A stretch of DNA of 64,000 nucleotides, taken from the NCBI GenBank assembly GCA_001887945.1, contig LDOQ01000071.1:1-64000 (forward strand), in the 5' to 3' direction. Made by a program: the position numbers and the translations under genes. Positions within the stretch are counted from its first letter, which is position 1; every line of letters begins with the position of its first letter. The notes under the pieces were generated by a model. The model saw nothing but the letters and a program-made list of their open reading frames with translations, did not search any database and was not told the origin of the DNA. This document shows positions 17,654-27,803 of the stretch, piece by piece. Source of the stretch: Spraguea lophii (Eukaryota > Microsporidia > Spragueidae).

Positions 17654-20170
17654 ATGGTAATTTCTGCACGTATGCTTTCTTCTTTTCACCCTACTCTACC
17701 ATTGGTAGTATTTGCTACGAAAGCTAAACTTTTTGATCCTACATTTTCATCTGAGAGTGAATTGGTGTTATATAATTATATCACTGAAAAATTCTATCCT
17801 AAGATAGAATTGGAATATAGGTGTAATAGGATAGAATGGTGTGGTAATTATATTGTGATAGGAATGGAGAATGGGAAGATTTCTGTTTTTGAATGTGTAA
17901 AAGAAAATAATGATGAAAATAGTTATTTTTTAAAGGAAATATATTCTAATGATACTTTATTGCATGGTGATATTATGGGAATATCGTATAATGCAAATAA
18001 AAATATGATTGCTATAGGAAGTAATAGTTTGATATTATTGAGTACTAAACAATTGGATAAACCTTATAATTCTGGAATAAAAACGGATCTTAATGGAATT
18101 AATTATATCCAATGGAATAGTAGAATATCGCATATAATGGTTGTAGGTACTCTTAGAGGTGTATTGATTTTAGATTTAAAGCAGAAGAAAGAAATATTGA
18201 GAATAGTCATGGAGCGTTTTAATGAAGGAAGAAAAATAGTACAGGTGGAATTTCATCCATTGAAAAATACTTGTTTGCTTATAGCTACTGAGAGTAAATT
18301 ATTTAACTATGATCTCAGTAATGATAATTTAGAAGAAATTTATTCTGTTGAAAATATTTTTAATTTTAATATCGTAGGTAAAAATTTACTTTTGGGCTCA
18401 AAGAATAAATTGGTGTTGTTATCAATGGAACATAATAAAATATTAGGAGAAGTAGATTTTGAAGGTATTTTTGATTGTAGGGTATCTATGAGAGATTCAT
18501 TGATTTCTATTTCTTATTTAGACAATGGTACTAAATTAGTTTCTATGAATTCTATTTTTAACTTGAGAAGAAAATGCGGTAGTTTCTTTGTTTTAAAAAA
18601 CGAGAAAATATTTACTGGTGAGAATATTTTTAAAGTAAAATATTTTTTACCTGAGGTTAGGAAAGGTTTCGAAGATGAAAAAATAACTAAAATTTATGAG
18701 AATTCTTTAAATTTTGAAGAAATTGAGTTTACGCAAGATGATATAAAAAGTTTTTATATGGATGATAATTTGATGAAAGCAATATTTGCTAAGAATAGAG
18801 AATTGACTTTAGAAGAAGCTAAAAAAGAGAAAGTAGAGGTCAATCTTAGTTATTTTTTAGAGAAGGAAGAAATAGATAATTGTAAGGTTAATGTATTAGA
18901 AGCTATAAAAAATAATAATTATGATGAAATAATCAAAAAGGTTGCTCTTGGAGATTGGTATTTGGTAATAAGATTAATATTAATTTATAATAAAAATGAA
19001 GAAAATAAAATAGAATTGGATGAAAAAATATTAAAATCAATATCTTTATTGGGTGATAGATTAAAAGATAATAAAAAATACCAGGAAGCTAAATATGCAT
19101 ATTTTATCGCAAGAAATTACAAAGAATATTTTAAATTAAGAGCAAATGATTATCGGTTAAGATTATTTTCTTATGATAAATTTATTAAAGAATCCACTGC
19201 ATTAGCAGGAGAATATTTTTTATTGAAAGAAATATCAGATGTAGAAGAAAATAAATATTTAAAAGAATATTTTAAATATATGGATATGGTAGGATTAAAT
19301 ATAGACAAGAAAAATACGAAAACAGAAAATGTATTAGATAATAAAGTAGAAAGAATGAATATTACAGAAAAAAGAAATATTATACAAAATAAAGAAAATC
19401 AAACAATCAAAGAACCTAAAAAACCTGAATATAAAAGAGGACTGGAACCTAGAAAGATCGAACAAAGAAAACCAATAAAATCACCTGAAATAAAACCTAA
19501 ACCAATGCCTTTGCAAAAACAACAATTGGAAAATAATAATGAAAGAAAAATGATACCTACACCTAAAAAATCAATAGAAAAAAATATTATAGAAAAAACA
19601 GAAGAAATAAAGAAAGAAGAAAAGAAACCTAGAACATACGGTAGTTTACGAAATAAATCAGTAGAAAAAACAATACCAAAAAAAGATAATTTACCTGAAA
19701 AAAAGAATATTCTTCCACAGAAAAAAGATAATACAGACGATATAACTAAAAAAAATATTCTTCCACAAAAGAAAGAATCACATATTGAAGAAAAAAATGA
19801 AGTAGAATCAATAGAAAAATTTATGGATTTAAAAAATAAAATAGATTTCATTTGTGAAAAATCCAAAGATATAAAAAAATTAGTATTTAAAGGAAGGATA
19901 AAAGATTCACTTAAAAGAATAAAATATTTTTACGACAATGAAAAAAATATTATGTCCAATGAAAATAAATATTTAGATGATATATCAGATATTTTATCTT
20001 TTGACATAGAAGAATTAAAGAAAGAAATAGAAAATAAAAATAAGGGATTTAAGGATAAAATAATGTCAGAAATGAAGATGAAGCTAGAACATCGTGATGG
20101 TGATAAATATAACGAAAAAATATGGTTACCAGGAGTAATGAATTTAATAGGTATGATTTTTAGTGAATAA
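17654..20170 (+). CDS. SEC31: COPII outer coat subunit Sec31
   Basis: An 838-residue protein with the Sec31 plan. Residues 1-330 form a WD40-like beta propeller (SSFHPTLPLVVFATKAK at the start; HGDIMGISYN and a GSN repeat near 105-125). A helical segment follows (about 390-530). A Lys/Pro/Glu-rich disordered linker (about 550-725) holds two copies of KNILPQKK and replaces the usual proline-rich region. A conserved C-terminal helical domain ends WLPGVMNLIGMIFSE. With Sec13 it forms the outer cage on ER-derived vesicles and stimulates Sar1 GTP hydrolysis through the linker. CCCC lies directly before the ATG. SEC24 lies upstream on the same strand. Confidence 0.88.
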   Translation: MVISARMLSSFHPTLPLVVFATKAKLFDPTFSSESELVLYNYITEKFYPKIELEYRCNRIEWCGNYIVIGMENGKISVFECVKENNDENSYFLKEIYSNDTLLHGDIMGISYNANKNMIAIGSNSLILLSTKQLDKPYNSGIKTDLNGINYIQWNSRISHIMVVGTLRGVLILDLKQKKEILRIVMERFNEGRKIVQVEFHPLKNTCLLIATESKLFNYDLSNDNLEEIYSVENIFNFNIVGKNLLLGSKNKLVLLSMEHNKILGEVDFEGIFDCRVSMRDSLISISYLDNGTKLVSMNSIFNLRRKCGSFFVLKNEKIFTGENIFKVKYFLPEVRKGFEDEKITKIYENSLNFEEIEFTQDDIKSFYMDDNLMKAIFAKNRELTLEEAKKEKVEVNLSYFLEKEEIDNCKVNVLEAIKNNNYDEIIKKVALGDWYLVIRLILIYNKNEENKIELDEKILKSISLLGDRLKDNKKYQEAKYAYFIARNYKEYFKLRANDYRLRLFSYDKFIKESTALAGEYFLLKEISDVEENKYLKEYFKYMDMVGLNIDKKNTKTENVLDNKVERMNITEKRNIIQNKENQTIKEPKKPEYKRGLEPRKIEQRKPIKSPEIKPKPMPLQKQQLENNNERKMIPTPKKSIEKNIIEKTEEIKKEEKKPRTYGSLRNKSVEKTIPKKDNLPEKKNILPQKKDNTDDITKKNILPQKKESHIEEKNEVESIEKFMDLKNKIDFICEKSKDIKKLVFKGRIKDSLKRIKYFYDNEKNIMSNENKYLDDISDILSFDIEELKKEIENKNKGFKDKIMSEMKMKLEHRDGDKYNEKIWLPGVMNLIGMIFSE

Positions 20171-20389
20171 ATGTTTAATGAAAATGTCGAAGTATCTTTT
20201 TTACTATTTTTTAAATATTGCTACGGGTTAGGCTAGGCTAGTTATTATAATTAATTTAATTATATACTAAGTTCTATGGTTAGGACATAGCCATTGTTTA
20301 TTATAATTATTATTGTATGCTTAATACTTATACCGTACTTCTTCGATCATCTATCATTTATTGTTATCGTTTATTATTATAAATAATAA

Positions 20390-21799
20390 TTATTTTTTTC
20401 TGTTCTTTTCTTTAAGTAATCTATAAGAATACATCTTTAACTCTGATACATCATGGCCTCTATTCTCTAACCTATAGATTACATCCAATATTTTAACACC
20501 AGGTATATTATTAAGTTTAATAGAATATTTTACCATTTCTTCTATGTATTTATATTTATCCTTTAAATAATTCATATAAAATTCTATTTCAAAATTTATT
20601 TTCTTTTTATTTCTTATTTTCTTCATTGTTGTAATAAATTCTTTAAAATATTCATAATTGTTTTTATGATTCTTTTTTTCATTTATTTCTGATTGTATTT
20701 CTGTAAATTCACTATGACAACTATCCATGACCATTTCTTTTATTCCTTTGATTTTTATATGTTTTATAAAATATTCTATTATTTCTTCTGTTACCAATCT
20801 CATATCAATTATTTTATATTTTTTTATATATTTGTATATTTCTTTATAATTTTTATTTTTTATTATAAATCTCAGAAGAATGTATTTCATTTTTGTAGTC
20901 AAAATAAAATTTTCTTTAATAAATTTATAAACCTTTAAATTATCATTCTTCTTTAAAATATAATTGAAATATTTATGATTCTTAGTTGTATAATAATAAT
21001 ATTTTAAAGATGTTTTATACGTTGTACATTGCTTTGCTATATTTTTTAATATTCTATTAAATTCATTTTTATCTATCTTTATCCTATTAACTATTATGTA
21101 TATCAATTTTATAAAATCATCTTTGTATTTAAGAATATTTTTTATATCTTTTTTTATTATGAAAAAATAAATTAATTCATTTTTATTTTCTTCTTTTATT
21201 TTTATTGCTGAATTATCATTATTTATTTTTTTATGAATAATATTTTCTAAGAGTGTTTTATTCCTGCTTTGTACTTCTTCTTTTATTTCTGTTTTTATTT
21301 TTGTTATTAAATCTCTTTTTATGAGGAGTTCTAATTCTTTTGTATTGTAATTCATATTCAAATATTTTGAAAGAGATTTATTATTTTCTAAGCTTTCTAT
21401 AAAATGTATTATTCTATGATAAGTTTTTAATTTTTTTAATATGCGTTTGTTATCTCCTTTATACGATATTTCATCTGTAAAATATGTTTTCATATTTTTA
21501 TATAAATATGAATTTATCTTATCTGTCGATTCTTTTGTTTTTATATCTTTTTCTTTAATATTATTCTCTTTTTCTATATTCTCTTTGATATTATTATCTA
21601 TTTCATTATTTTGTAATATTGATATATGTTTTAATATTATTAGACGTGTATTTCTTAAGAATTCTTTTATAGTTCTACTTATATTTTTATCTGATAACTT
21701 AGATTCTTCTTCTATGAAATCATATAATGCATTACTTCTCTTTGTCTTTAGTAAATTTTGTAATACCAGTAAAAAATCATTATAGAAACAATCTATCAT
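20390..21799 (-). CDS. Unknown basic helical protein
   Basis: A 469-residue protein very rich in Lys, Ile and Asn. It is helical throughout, with no signal peptide, membrane span or recognised motif. The N-terminal part (about 1-60) and C-terminal part (about 370-469) look best conserved in composition (NIPGVKILDVIYRLENRGH near the end). The middle has an Asp/Asn/Lys-rich stretch near 65-95. The start ATG at 21799 follows CTCC. It is convergent with SEC31, with 219 bp between the stops. It could be a helical-repeat scaffold of the nuclear pore, ribosome assembly or splicing, but I cannot choose. Confidence 0.6.
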   Translation of the reverse strand: MIDCFYNDFLLVLQNLLKTKRSNALYDFIEEESKLSDKNISRTIKEFLRNTRLIILKHISILQNNEIDNNIKENIEKENNIKEKDIKTKESTDKINSYLYKNMKTYFTDEISYKGDNKRILKKLKTYHRIIHFIESLENNKSLSKYLNMNYNTKELELLIKRDLITKIKTEIKEEVQSRNKTLLENIIHKKINNDNSAIKIKEENKNELIYFFIIKKDIKNILKYKDDFIKLIYIIVNRIKIDKNEFNRILKNIAKQCTTYKTSLKYYYYTTKNHKYFNYILKKNDNLKVYKFIKENFILTTKMKYILLRFIIKNKNYKEIYKYIKKYKIIDMRLVTEEIIEYFIKHIKIKGIKEMVMDSCHSEFTEIQSEINEKKNHKNNYEYFKEFITTMKKIRNKKKINFEIEFYMNYLKDKYKYIEEMVKYSIKLNNIPGVKILDVIYRLENRGHDVSELKMYSYRLLKEKNRKK

Positions 21800-22251
21800 G
21801 GAGTATCTTTTGTTAAATAAAAAAAAGATAAAATATATTTGACAGCTTGTAATTGATCTTTTTCGAAAAAAATTAATTTTTATAAAATATTTTTTTTCAA
21901 AGTAATTTCAATATTAGAAAAATATATTCGTTATTAATAATGAGATTATCTATATTTCTTTGTAATATTTTATAAAAATAAAAAGTTAAACAATAAGATA
22001 AAGAATTTTACAATATTATTTTTTTATAAAAATAATAAAAGAAATAAAAAATGGAAAAAATATAACTATTCATAATAGAAGATAAAAAGAGATGCAAAGT
22101 AATTGGTTGTTTGTAATCTATTTTATAATTGTATTTTTAAATTATAAATATTGGATTATTATTATAATTCAATTAATATAGTATTTGAGTTAATAGCACA
22201 TTATTGTATGGAAATGGATGGGAGAAAAAATTAGAAGAAAAAAATAAAATT
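21800..22251. other. AT-rich intergenic DNA
   Basis: Upstream of the unknown basic protein gene. No feature seen before the composite SINE. Confidence 0.4.
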
Positions 22252-22628
22252 TGACCCATTTAGTCAAATGGTCGTGGAATGATATCCAAATTCTAAATCT
22301 AACGGGTTCGAACCCTCATTCAGAAGAATTTTCAAAAAAAAAGAATAAAAGATTGGTGAATGGGTGAGGGTTCGATAGCGTGACATTAATCGTGTCTTGT
22401 ATAATGGCCCACTCAACAGTTTTTTTCTCTTCTCTTCTGCTTTTTATTATTATTTTTGCGTTTTGAAAATTCTTCTAGGTGAGGGATTCGAACCCGTTAG
22501 ACTTAGTATTTGGATATCATCCCACAACCACTTGGTCAAACGGACAATATGCTTTAGGAACCAAAAATCATAATCTACCGTAATCAACTAGTTAGGAAAT
22601 TTTTATAAATAAAAGTCTCAGTAAAAAA
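22252..22628. mobile_element. Composite of two SINEs, heads facing each other
   Basis: 22252-22410 is a plus-strand SINE head: A-box-like region with ATGGTCGTGG, then GGGTTCGAACCCTC as B box, then the body up to AATGGCCC. 22411-22545 is a second head in minus orientation (GGATTCGAACC on the plus strand, TTGGTCAAACGG at its end). 22546-22627 is a plus-strand tail (GGAACCAAAAATC ... ATAAATAAAAGTCTCA plus A's). This order fits a second SINE or a partial copy landing inside an older one, with the middle of the older copy lost. It ends only 44 bp before the start of a family G gene. Confidence 0.75.
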
Positions 22629-22671
22629 GTGATCTTTTTCTGTAGAAAGGTCGAAAATTTATAACCCCCTA
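22629..22671 (+). promoter_or_regulatory. Conserved start-proximal block of family G gene 2
   Basis: GTGATCTTTTT, GGTCGAAAATTTATA and CCCCC lead to the ATG, matching the block before the gene at 15346 over its whole length. The SINE tail abuts it directly. Confidence 0.65.
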
Positions 22672-23592
22672 ATGAAATTCGCCGGAATACTATGTTTAAC
22701 TTTTAATATTTTATTAAATCTCAATGAAGTTTATACTAAAAGATGTCAATGTAATAGTGTTATAAAATTCAGTAATGAAACTTTAAACATGATAGAAAGC
22801 AGCGTAGTGGTTTATGATAACAATAAAATCGTGAAAAAGAATAAAGATGAAATTACATTTAAAATAACTGATGGAAATATAAAAGGAATAGCTAGACGTA
22901 TTGATGTTGAATATGATATGGAATTGAGTGGCTTTGCTATAGAAAAATTATCTGACGACAACGGTGATCAGTTAGCAATTAGAGGAATGGTTTGTAAAGC
23001 TACTAAAAGAATAGTAACAGATAAAAACACGTCTAAAGGTTATGATTGTCTTAAAGACAACTATTGGATAATTTTTCCATTAGAAAGCCAGAATATTCAA
23101 GAAAATGAGGAAAATTTTAATATAATTTGGTCGACTTCGAACGCTAAAGTTTATGATTATATTAACGACAATACTACTTTAATAACAATCCCTGCTAGAA
23201 CCGAGGATAACGACTTAAAAGTAGACGAGAAAAATTATCAGACGGTATTTGCGTCCAAAAAGTTTTCCCTAGAGATACCAAAATCTAAGTTTTATTCATA
23301 TTGCATACACGCATTCGAATTAACATTTAATAATGCAGGGGAAAATATTAAAAAAATAATAAAGAATAATGATTCCACCTTAGAAGAAATACATAAATCT
23401 ACCCTTGAAACAGTAGAAAATAAATTATTAACGATGTTATGTGAAAAAAACTTACGAGATGAAGACTCGGCTTCAGATAGCAACCCGAAAACTACAGCAG
23501 TAGATGTCCAAGAAAAAAACGGATTTAAAAGTATTTTATCTCTCGTGTTATGTTTCCAGGCAATTTTGTCCTCGATATTGATTTTCTTCTGA
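22672..23592 (+). CDS. Family G secreted or surface protein, copy 2
   Basis: 306 residues, the closest relative of the gene at 15346. Signal peptide (FAGILCLTFNILL), then ITFKITDG, RIDVEYDMEL, MVCKATKR and DNYWIIF in the same order, then a variable linker. The C-terminal 25 residues are nearly the same as copy 1 (EKNGFKSILSLVLCF and the final LSSILIF). Both ends and both flanks are better conserved than the middle of the protein. Probably exported and anchored through its C-terminus. No known domain. Five C's sit just before the start. Confidence 0.8.
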   Translation: MKFAGILCLTFNILLNLNEVYTKRCQCNSVIKFSNETLNMIESSVVVYDNNKIVKKNKDEITFKITDGNIKGIARRIDVEYDMELSGFAIEKLSDDNGDQLAIRGMVCKATKRIVTDKNTSKGYDCLKDNYWIIFPLESQNIQENEENFNIIWSTSNAKVYDYINDNTTLITIPARTEDNDLKVDEKNYQTVFASKKFSLEIPKSKFYSYCIHAFELTFNNAGENIKKIIKNNDSTLEEIHKSTLETVENKLLTMLCEKNLRDEDSASDSNPKTTAVDVQEKNGFKSILSLVLCFQAILSSILIFF

Positions 23593-23804
23593 ATAAAGAA
23601 ATTTGATAACGCGAATCTTCTTTTTCTCTTTCGTTTATTTTTACATTTTTTAAAACAATTACAGTAAGTTTTAAATTTAATCCTTAACAAAAAAACTAAT
23701 ATTAATTCTTTGGATTCTGTTTTAATCGTATTTAAAATATTTTAATTGAAATTTATCTTTAAAACAGAACTTATCATTGATCATACTGTTAATTATGATT
23801 TTTA
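23593..23804 (+). repeat. Conserved 3' flank of family G gene 2
   Basis: Counterpart of 16291-16500; see there. The two match at roughly nine of ten positions by eye, more than the coding parts do. Confidence 0.7.
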
Positions 23805-25283
23805 AAACTACAGTTTTTTTAATTATTCAATATATTTTCTTTTGCAAAAGTTCCTATGTGAGTATATTGAATTTTATATTTATTGAATTAAATTTTCTTA
23901 TAAAATATATCCTGTTCTATTTCTTATATTCGGGGTATTACATATTTAGATATGATACATATTTTAGTAACACTTTGGATTTAATAAGATATAAATCTAA
24001 TATATTTTATGATGTATTGGATAAGACGATAATAAGTATAACAATCCGATCAAAGTAATTAAGTATTTTCTATTTAATATCTCAATACAACAATAGTTAA
24101 AATATAATATTTAACTTATAACATATAATTAGTATATTCAAATAAAGATTATATCTTGGTATTTCTTTCAAATGAGAAAATAACTCCATACTTTAATAAT
24201 TATCTTAAACGTAATTATTACTACAATCCAAAATTATAGACGCGCTGTAATTTTTTTTAAAAAAATAACATCATTGAAGTTTATCATAAAATACATAACC
24301 ATTAGATGTATGTTTCATATACTCTTAAAAGTATAATCTAAATATAGAGCGAGATGTAAAATGTTCTTAAAGAAATAAGAAATTTACATAAAATTAAAAA
24401 ATGCAATAAAAATATATTTGTTTACGACTTCTAATTTCAGTGTATTTAAAATCGTTATAAAGTGCATTTCGTCCTTAACAAAATTTCAGAAAAATAAATT
24501 ATATAATAATATTGTAATATTTCAAATAATTATAAATAAAGAGTATATATATATGTAAGAATGTTTTTAGTATCATAATTTTATATAAAATCTATCTTTG
24601 TTATTTTTTTACTATATTGAGATTTTGAATTAAAGTGTAATTATTTTAAAAGCTGATGAACTTTTTTCTAGAAAGATTCTTTATTTAACTTGTATAATAT
24701 TTTTATTCATTCTGAAACAAAATATTATACATTTTAACCTTTATTTTCTTTTAAATTTTTGTGGTTTTTTGTTATTAATTTAAAAAAGAAATTTCATTTA
24801 TAACATATTTTTAAACCCAAATATTTTTAAATTCCTATGTTTAGTGTCTATACCTCGGATATACATCTTTATATTAGTATGATTTTTAATAAATGAGAAT
24901 GTTAACATATAATTGTTTATATATAAACACATATTCAAATGGTAAATATCTACGTTATTAAATAATTAACTTTGATACTTGTAAATTATCATTATAAATT
25001 CCAATATTGGCAGGAATTATCCGTTTCTTTAAGATAAATTATAAAGTTTTTCTAGATCTTATAACAAATGGTATATTTTAAAATAGATTTACTGATATAT
25101 TATCTTTTTGATAGATAATGATATAATTATTCGACAGTGTTAGAATACAAATAAAACGAATATTACATAATATTATAAATAATTATTATTTCTATTCTGA
25201 TAAATTATTATGATTTTTTTATCAATCAATATTTTCTTATATGTTTCACATCTTCTATTAAACAAGTATTATATACAATATTT
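23805..25283. other. Gene-poor stretch of about 1.5 kb
   Basis: A 93-codon frame at 23777-24058 runs on from the duplicated flank and is hydrophobic, without family support; I do not call it a gene. The rest is A/T-rich with no recognised element. Confidence 0.4.
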
Positions 25284-25685
25284 ATGATAGAACACATTCA
25301 CATATACAACCAAGACCATCAAACCCGTCTCACTCGCGCCTACTCTGATATTACGCATCTTAAAAATATAGAAGAAAACTATAATCTTTACAGAGATATT
25401 GTTTATACAGAAAAAAATATTTTAATAAGACAAAGATTTGCAGGAATATCCGTATTATTCGTAGTTTCATCAGATGAAAATGAATTTTATATAATTGAAC
25501 TTATAAAAAAATATATTCTTATATTAAATTTATATTTTCATAGAGTTTGTGAATTACATTTAAAACTTAATGTAAGAGAATGTTATTTACTTTTAGATCA
25601 TTTTATATTGGGTGGATTCTGTATAGAAACAGATGAAAATGTTGTTGTTGAGAGAGTTAAGGAAATATACAATCTAAAAGCTTAA
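25284..25685 (+). CDS. Clathrin-adaptor small (sigma) subunit
   Basis: A complete 133-residue sigma chain of an adaptor complex with the longin-type fold. IEHIHIYNQDHQTRLTRAY opens the protein, FAGISVLFVVSSDENEF and LNLYFHRVCELHLKLNV fill the middle, and LLDHFILGGFCIET closes the core. The DHFILGG segment is nearer to AP-1/AP-2 sigma (DEFLLGG) than to AP-3. Sigma chains stabilise the large subunits and help bind dileucine sorting signals at the trans-Golgi or endosome. No CCC motif precedes the ATG. AP-1 is the best guess; AP-2 cannot be excluded. Confidence 0.85.
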   Translation: MIEHIHIYNQDHQTRLTRAYSDITHLKNIEENYNLYRDIVYTEKNILIRQRFAGISVLFVVSSDENEFYIIELIKKYILILNLYFHRVCELHLKLNVRECYLLLDHFILGGFCIETDENVVVERVKEIYNLKA

Positions 25686-26033
25686 TAATAATAAAATAAA
25701 AAAATAATAACTATTTTATTTAATATTTTATAAATATTTATTACAATATTCTATGAGTAAAAGAAAGAATATTTATTTTAATATTTAAAATTATTATTTT
25801 TATAAATATATCCTTCAGAAATATTATTTAAATTAACATAATTTTTATAAAAGACAAACGTAACGTTTCAATGTATAGGATTATTATTTTTATTAATATA
25901 TCTTTTAAAAATATTATTAAATTAACATAATTTTTATTTACTTTCATTCATGAATTATATAATTAATTATTGTTTATGTATTTTTATTCTTGTAAATTAA
26001 TATTTTAACCAAACAATTTATAAAGCCCTCTTT
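25686..26033. other. AT-rich intergenic DNA
   Basis: Contains a loose direct repeat: ATTATTATTTTTAT followed by AATATATC recurs at about 25790 and 25880. No gene seen. Confidence 0.4.
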
Positions 26034-26460
26034 ACTTAATGAATTTGAATTCCTCATCCAGAAGAATTTTCAAAAAAATAGAATGATAAATAAAAGTTTC
26101 ATTAATAAAAAAAGTGGGTGAATTCAATAATGTAACATTAGTTATGCTTCGTACAATAACCCACTACTATTGGACAGAAATAGTATCGATCTAATATAAT
26201 TACAATCCCTGTCTTGATTTGTGATTCACCCAATACCATACCAATAAAAAGGTTAAAATCTCGTTAAGTATTATAGAATGTTTATTATAATATACACAAA
26301 ATTTTAACATTTTAAAGTATAATGTAAAACGATGTTAATGTATATCTGTAACGAACTCAATTAGTACAAGTTATTCGTATTTTAAAGAACCAATAATTTT
26401 AGATAACAGTGAATTGAACCCAACCAGAAAATCTCTATAAATAAAAGTTTCATAAAAAAG
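26034..26460 (+). mobile_element. Degenerate SINE with a second tail inserted
   Basis: Plus-strand copy lacking most of the tRNA-like head. It begins near the B-box end (CCTCATCCAGAAGAATTTTC) and follows the body (TACAATCCCTGTCTTGATTTG; GTAACGAACTCAATTAGTAC) to a tail AATAAAAGTTTCATAAAAAA at 26441-26459. A second tail, AAATAAAAGTTTCATTAAT plus A's, sits at about 26088-26113 inside it, so one SINE has inserted or recombined into another. Confidence 0.7.
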
Positions 26461-26973
26461 TATCCAAACAATTATTATAAATCATAATTAAAATAAATTA
26501 TAATCTATAATTGTATATTCCTAATATACAACAAAAATAATATTCATTTATTTTTATTAACAAATATATTCATGTATGACAATCTAATGTATAATATAAC
26601 AAAATATTATAATATTTTTCTTTATTATAATGGAATATTCTTTATATTTTAAATAACCTAAAAAGAAAAATATATTATAATATTACCATACAATCTAATT
26701 AAACATATTTTTATATTAAATCTCATAAGAATAAAAATATAACATTATTCTTTAATATTGCTTATTCCACTTCAATTATCTGTAATATTTGTATTATAAT
26801 ACTCCATTTCAATTAGTTCGTAATATTTATTATTCCTATTATGATATTCCATTTAAATTATCTTATAAAATATGTGTTATTTAATAACTACATTTAAATT
26901 ATATTATAAAACATTTGTATTATAATAACTATATTTAAATTATCTTGTAAAATATTTTTTATGAACATAATTT
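26461..26973. other. AT-rich intergenic DNA with short repeats
   Basis: Around 26760-26960 the motif TCCATTT(C/A)AATTATCT...GTAATATTTGTATTATAAT recurs several times with a period of roughly 55-65 bp, suggesting a decayed tandem repeat. No gene seen. Confidence 0.4.
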
Positions 26974-27156
26974 TTATTTACTTTCATTGTCTTCATGTAT
27001 TTCATTTTCTTTACCTTCTCTTGCTATCAACTCTTTTAGTTTCTGTTTAAAATTCTTGACTTTAAATACATGTTTCCTCAATGCTTTCTTTCGTGGTGAT
27101 ATTCCTATTTTATTAGACGGAGATTCATAATCTAGGAATGATTTTTTTTCTGACAT
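26974..27156 (-). CDS. Small basic protein of unknown function
   Basis: 60 residues from the ATG at 27156, preceded by AGCC. The product is hydrophilic and basic (SPRKKALRKHVFKVKNFKQK) with an acidic tail, and its composition is far less Asn/Ile-biased than random frames here. It is divergent from the SmG gene with a 437-bp gap. I do not recognise the family. Being basic and free of membrane segments, it would suit a small nuclear or ribonucleoprotein factor, but that is a guess. Confidence 0.45.
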   Translation of the reverse strand: MSEKKSFLDYESPSNKIGISPRKKALRKHVFKVKNFKQKLKELIAREGKENEIHEDNESK

Positions 27157-27593
27157 GGCTAAAAATTAAAAAATATATTTGTGTTTTAAAAAAATGGTAA
27201 AAATCAAAAGCGTTTATATTAGAATAAAAGATATGTATTTTATTACATAGAAATATTGTTATAAAATATTATGTGTTTATATTAAAATACTATAACCATA
27301 TTTTAATTGATTTCAATACTTTTACTTTTCAATTGAAATATATTATTTCTAATTACAGCACGAAATAATATTTTTATTATGAGAAAATTATTTATGTTTC
27401 CTTTCATTATCAATTATAAGATTACATCTTAAATCTATTATGAAAATTATAATAAACTCCTTGACATAATATAACCCGAGAATACTCAGAACATATTTTA
27501 CTTTATTATATATATATATTACTTTATTTTGTTTTAAAGCTATTTCATAATCATTAATAAGAATATATTTTTATTTTATTAACAATACTACCC
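27157..27593. other. Divergent intergenic region
   Basis: Between the small basic protein gene and the SmG gene. A/T-rich, with a TATATATATATA run at about 27510. No other feature. Confidence 0.4.
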
Positions 27594-27803
27594 ATGCCCA
27601 AAGAACATCTTAAATCACTTGAAAATAAACATATTATGATTCATTTAAAAAAAGAAAAGACATTTTCTGGTATACTAGAAGAATTTGATGATCATATGAA
27701 TATATCATTAAAAAATGCTATAGAACATGCAGAAGAAGATATAAAATTAGGGAAAGTTATCGTTAATGGTGGTTTTATAGCTTTTATAGAAAATATGGAA
27801 TAA
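27594..27803 (+). CDS. Sm-like protein, probably SmG
   Basis: 69 residues forming a single Sm fold. Sm1 motif: KHIMIHLKKEKTFSGILEEFDDHMNISLKNA; Sm2 motif: GKVIVNGGFIAFIE, in place of the usual IRGN. The short N-terminus (MPKEHLKSLENK) and the end IENME fit SmG best, although LSM7 is close. SmG is one of seven proteins in the ring on spliceosomal snRNAs, so it hints that splicing is retained. The Sm2 Arg-Gly is replaced by Asn-Gly-Gly, which is unusual because the Arg contacts RNA. ACCC directly precedes the ATG. Confidence 0.8.
   Translation: MPKEHLKSLENKHIMIHLKKEKTFSGILEEFDDHMNISLKNAIEHAEEDIKLGKVIVNGGFIAFIENME

Noticed and set aside
19399..19866. 155-codon minus-strand frame
   Set aside because: Antisense to the Lys/Glu-rich linker of SEC31; Ser/Phe-rich shadow composition.
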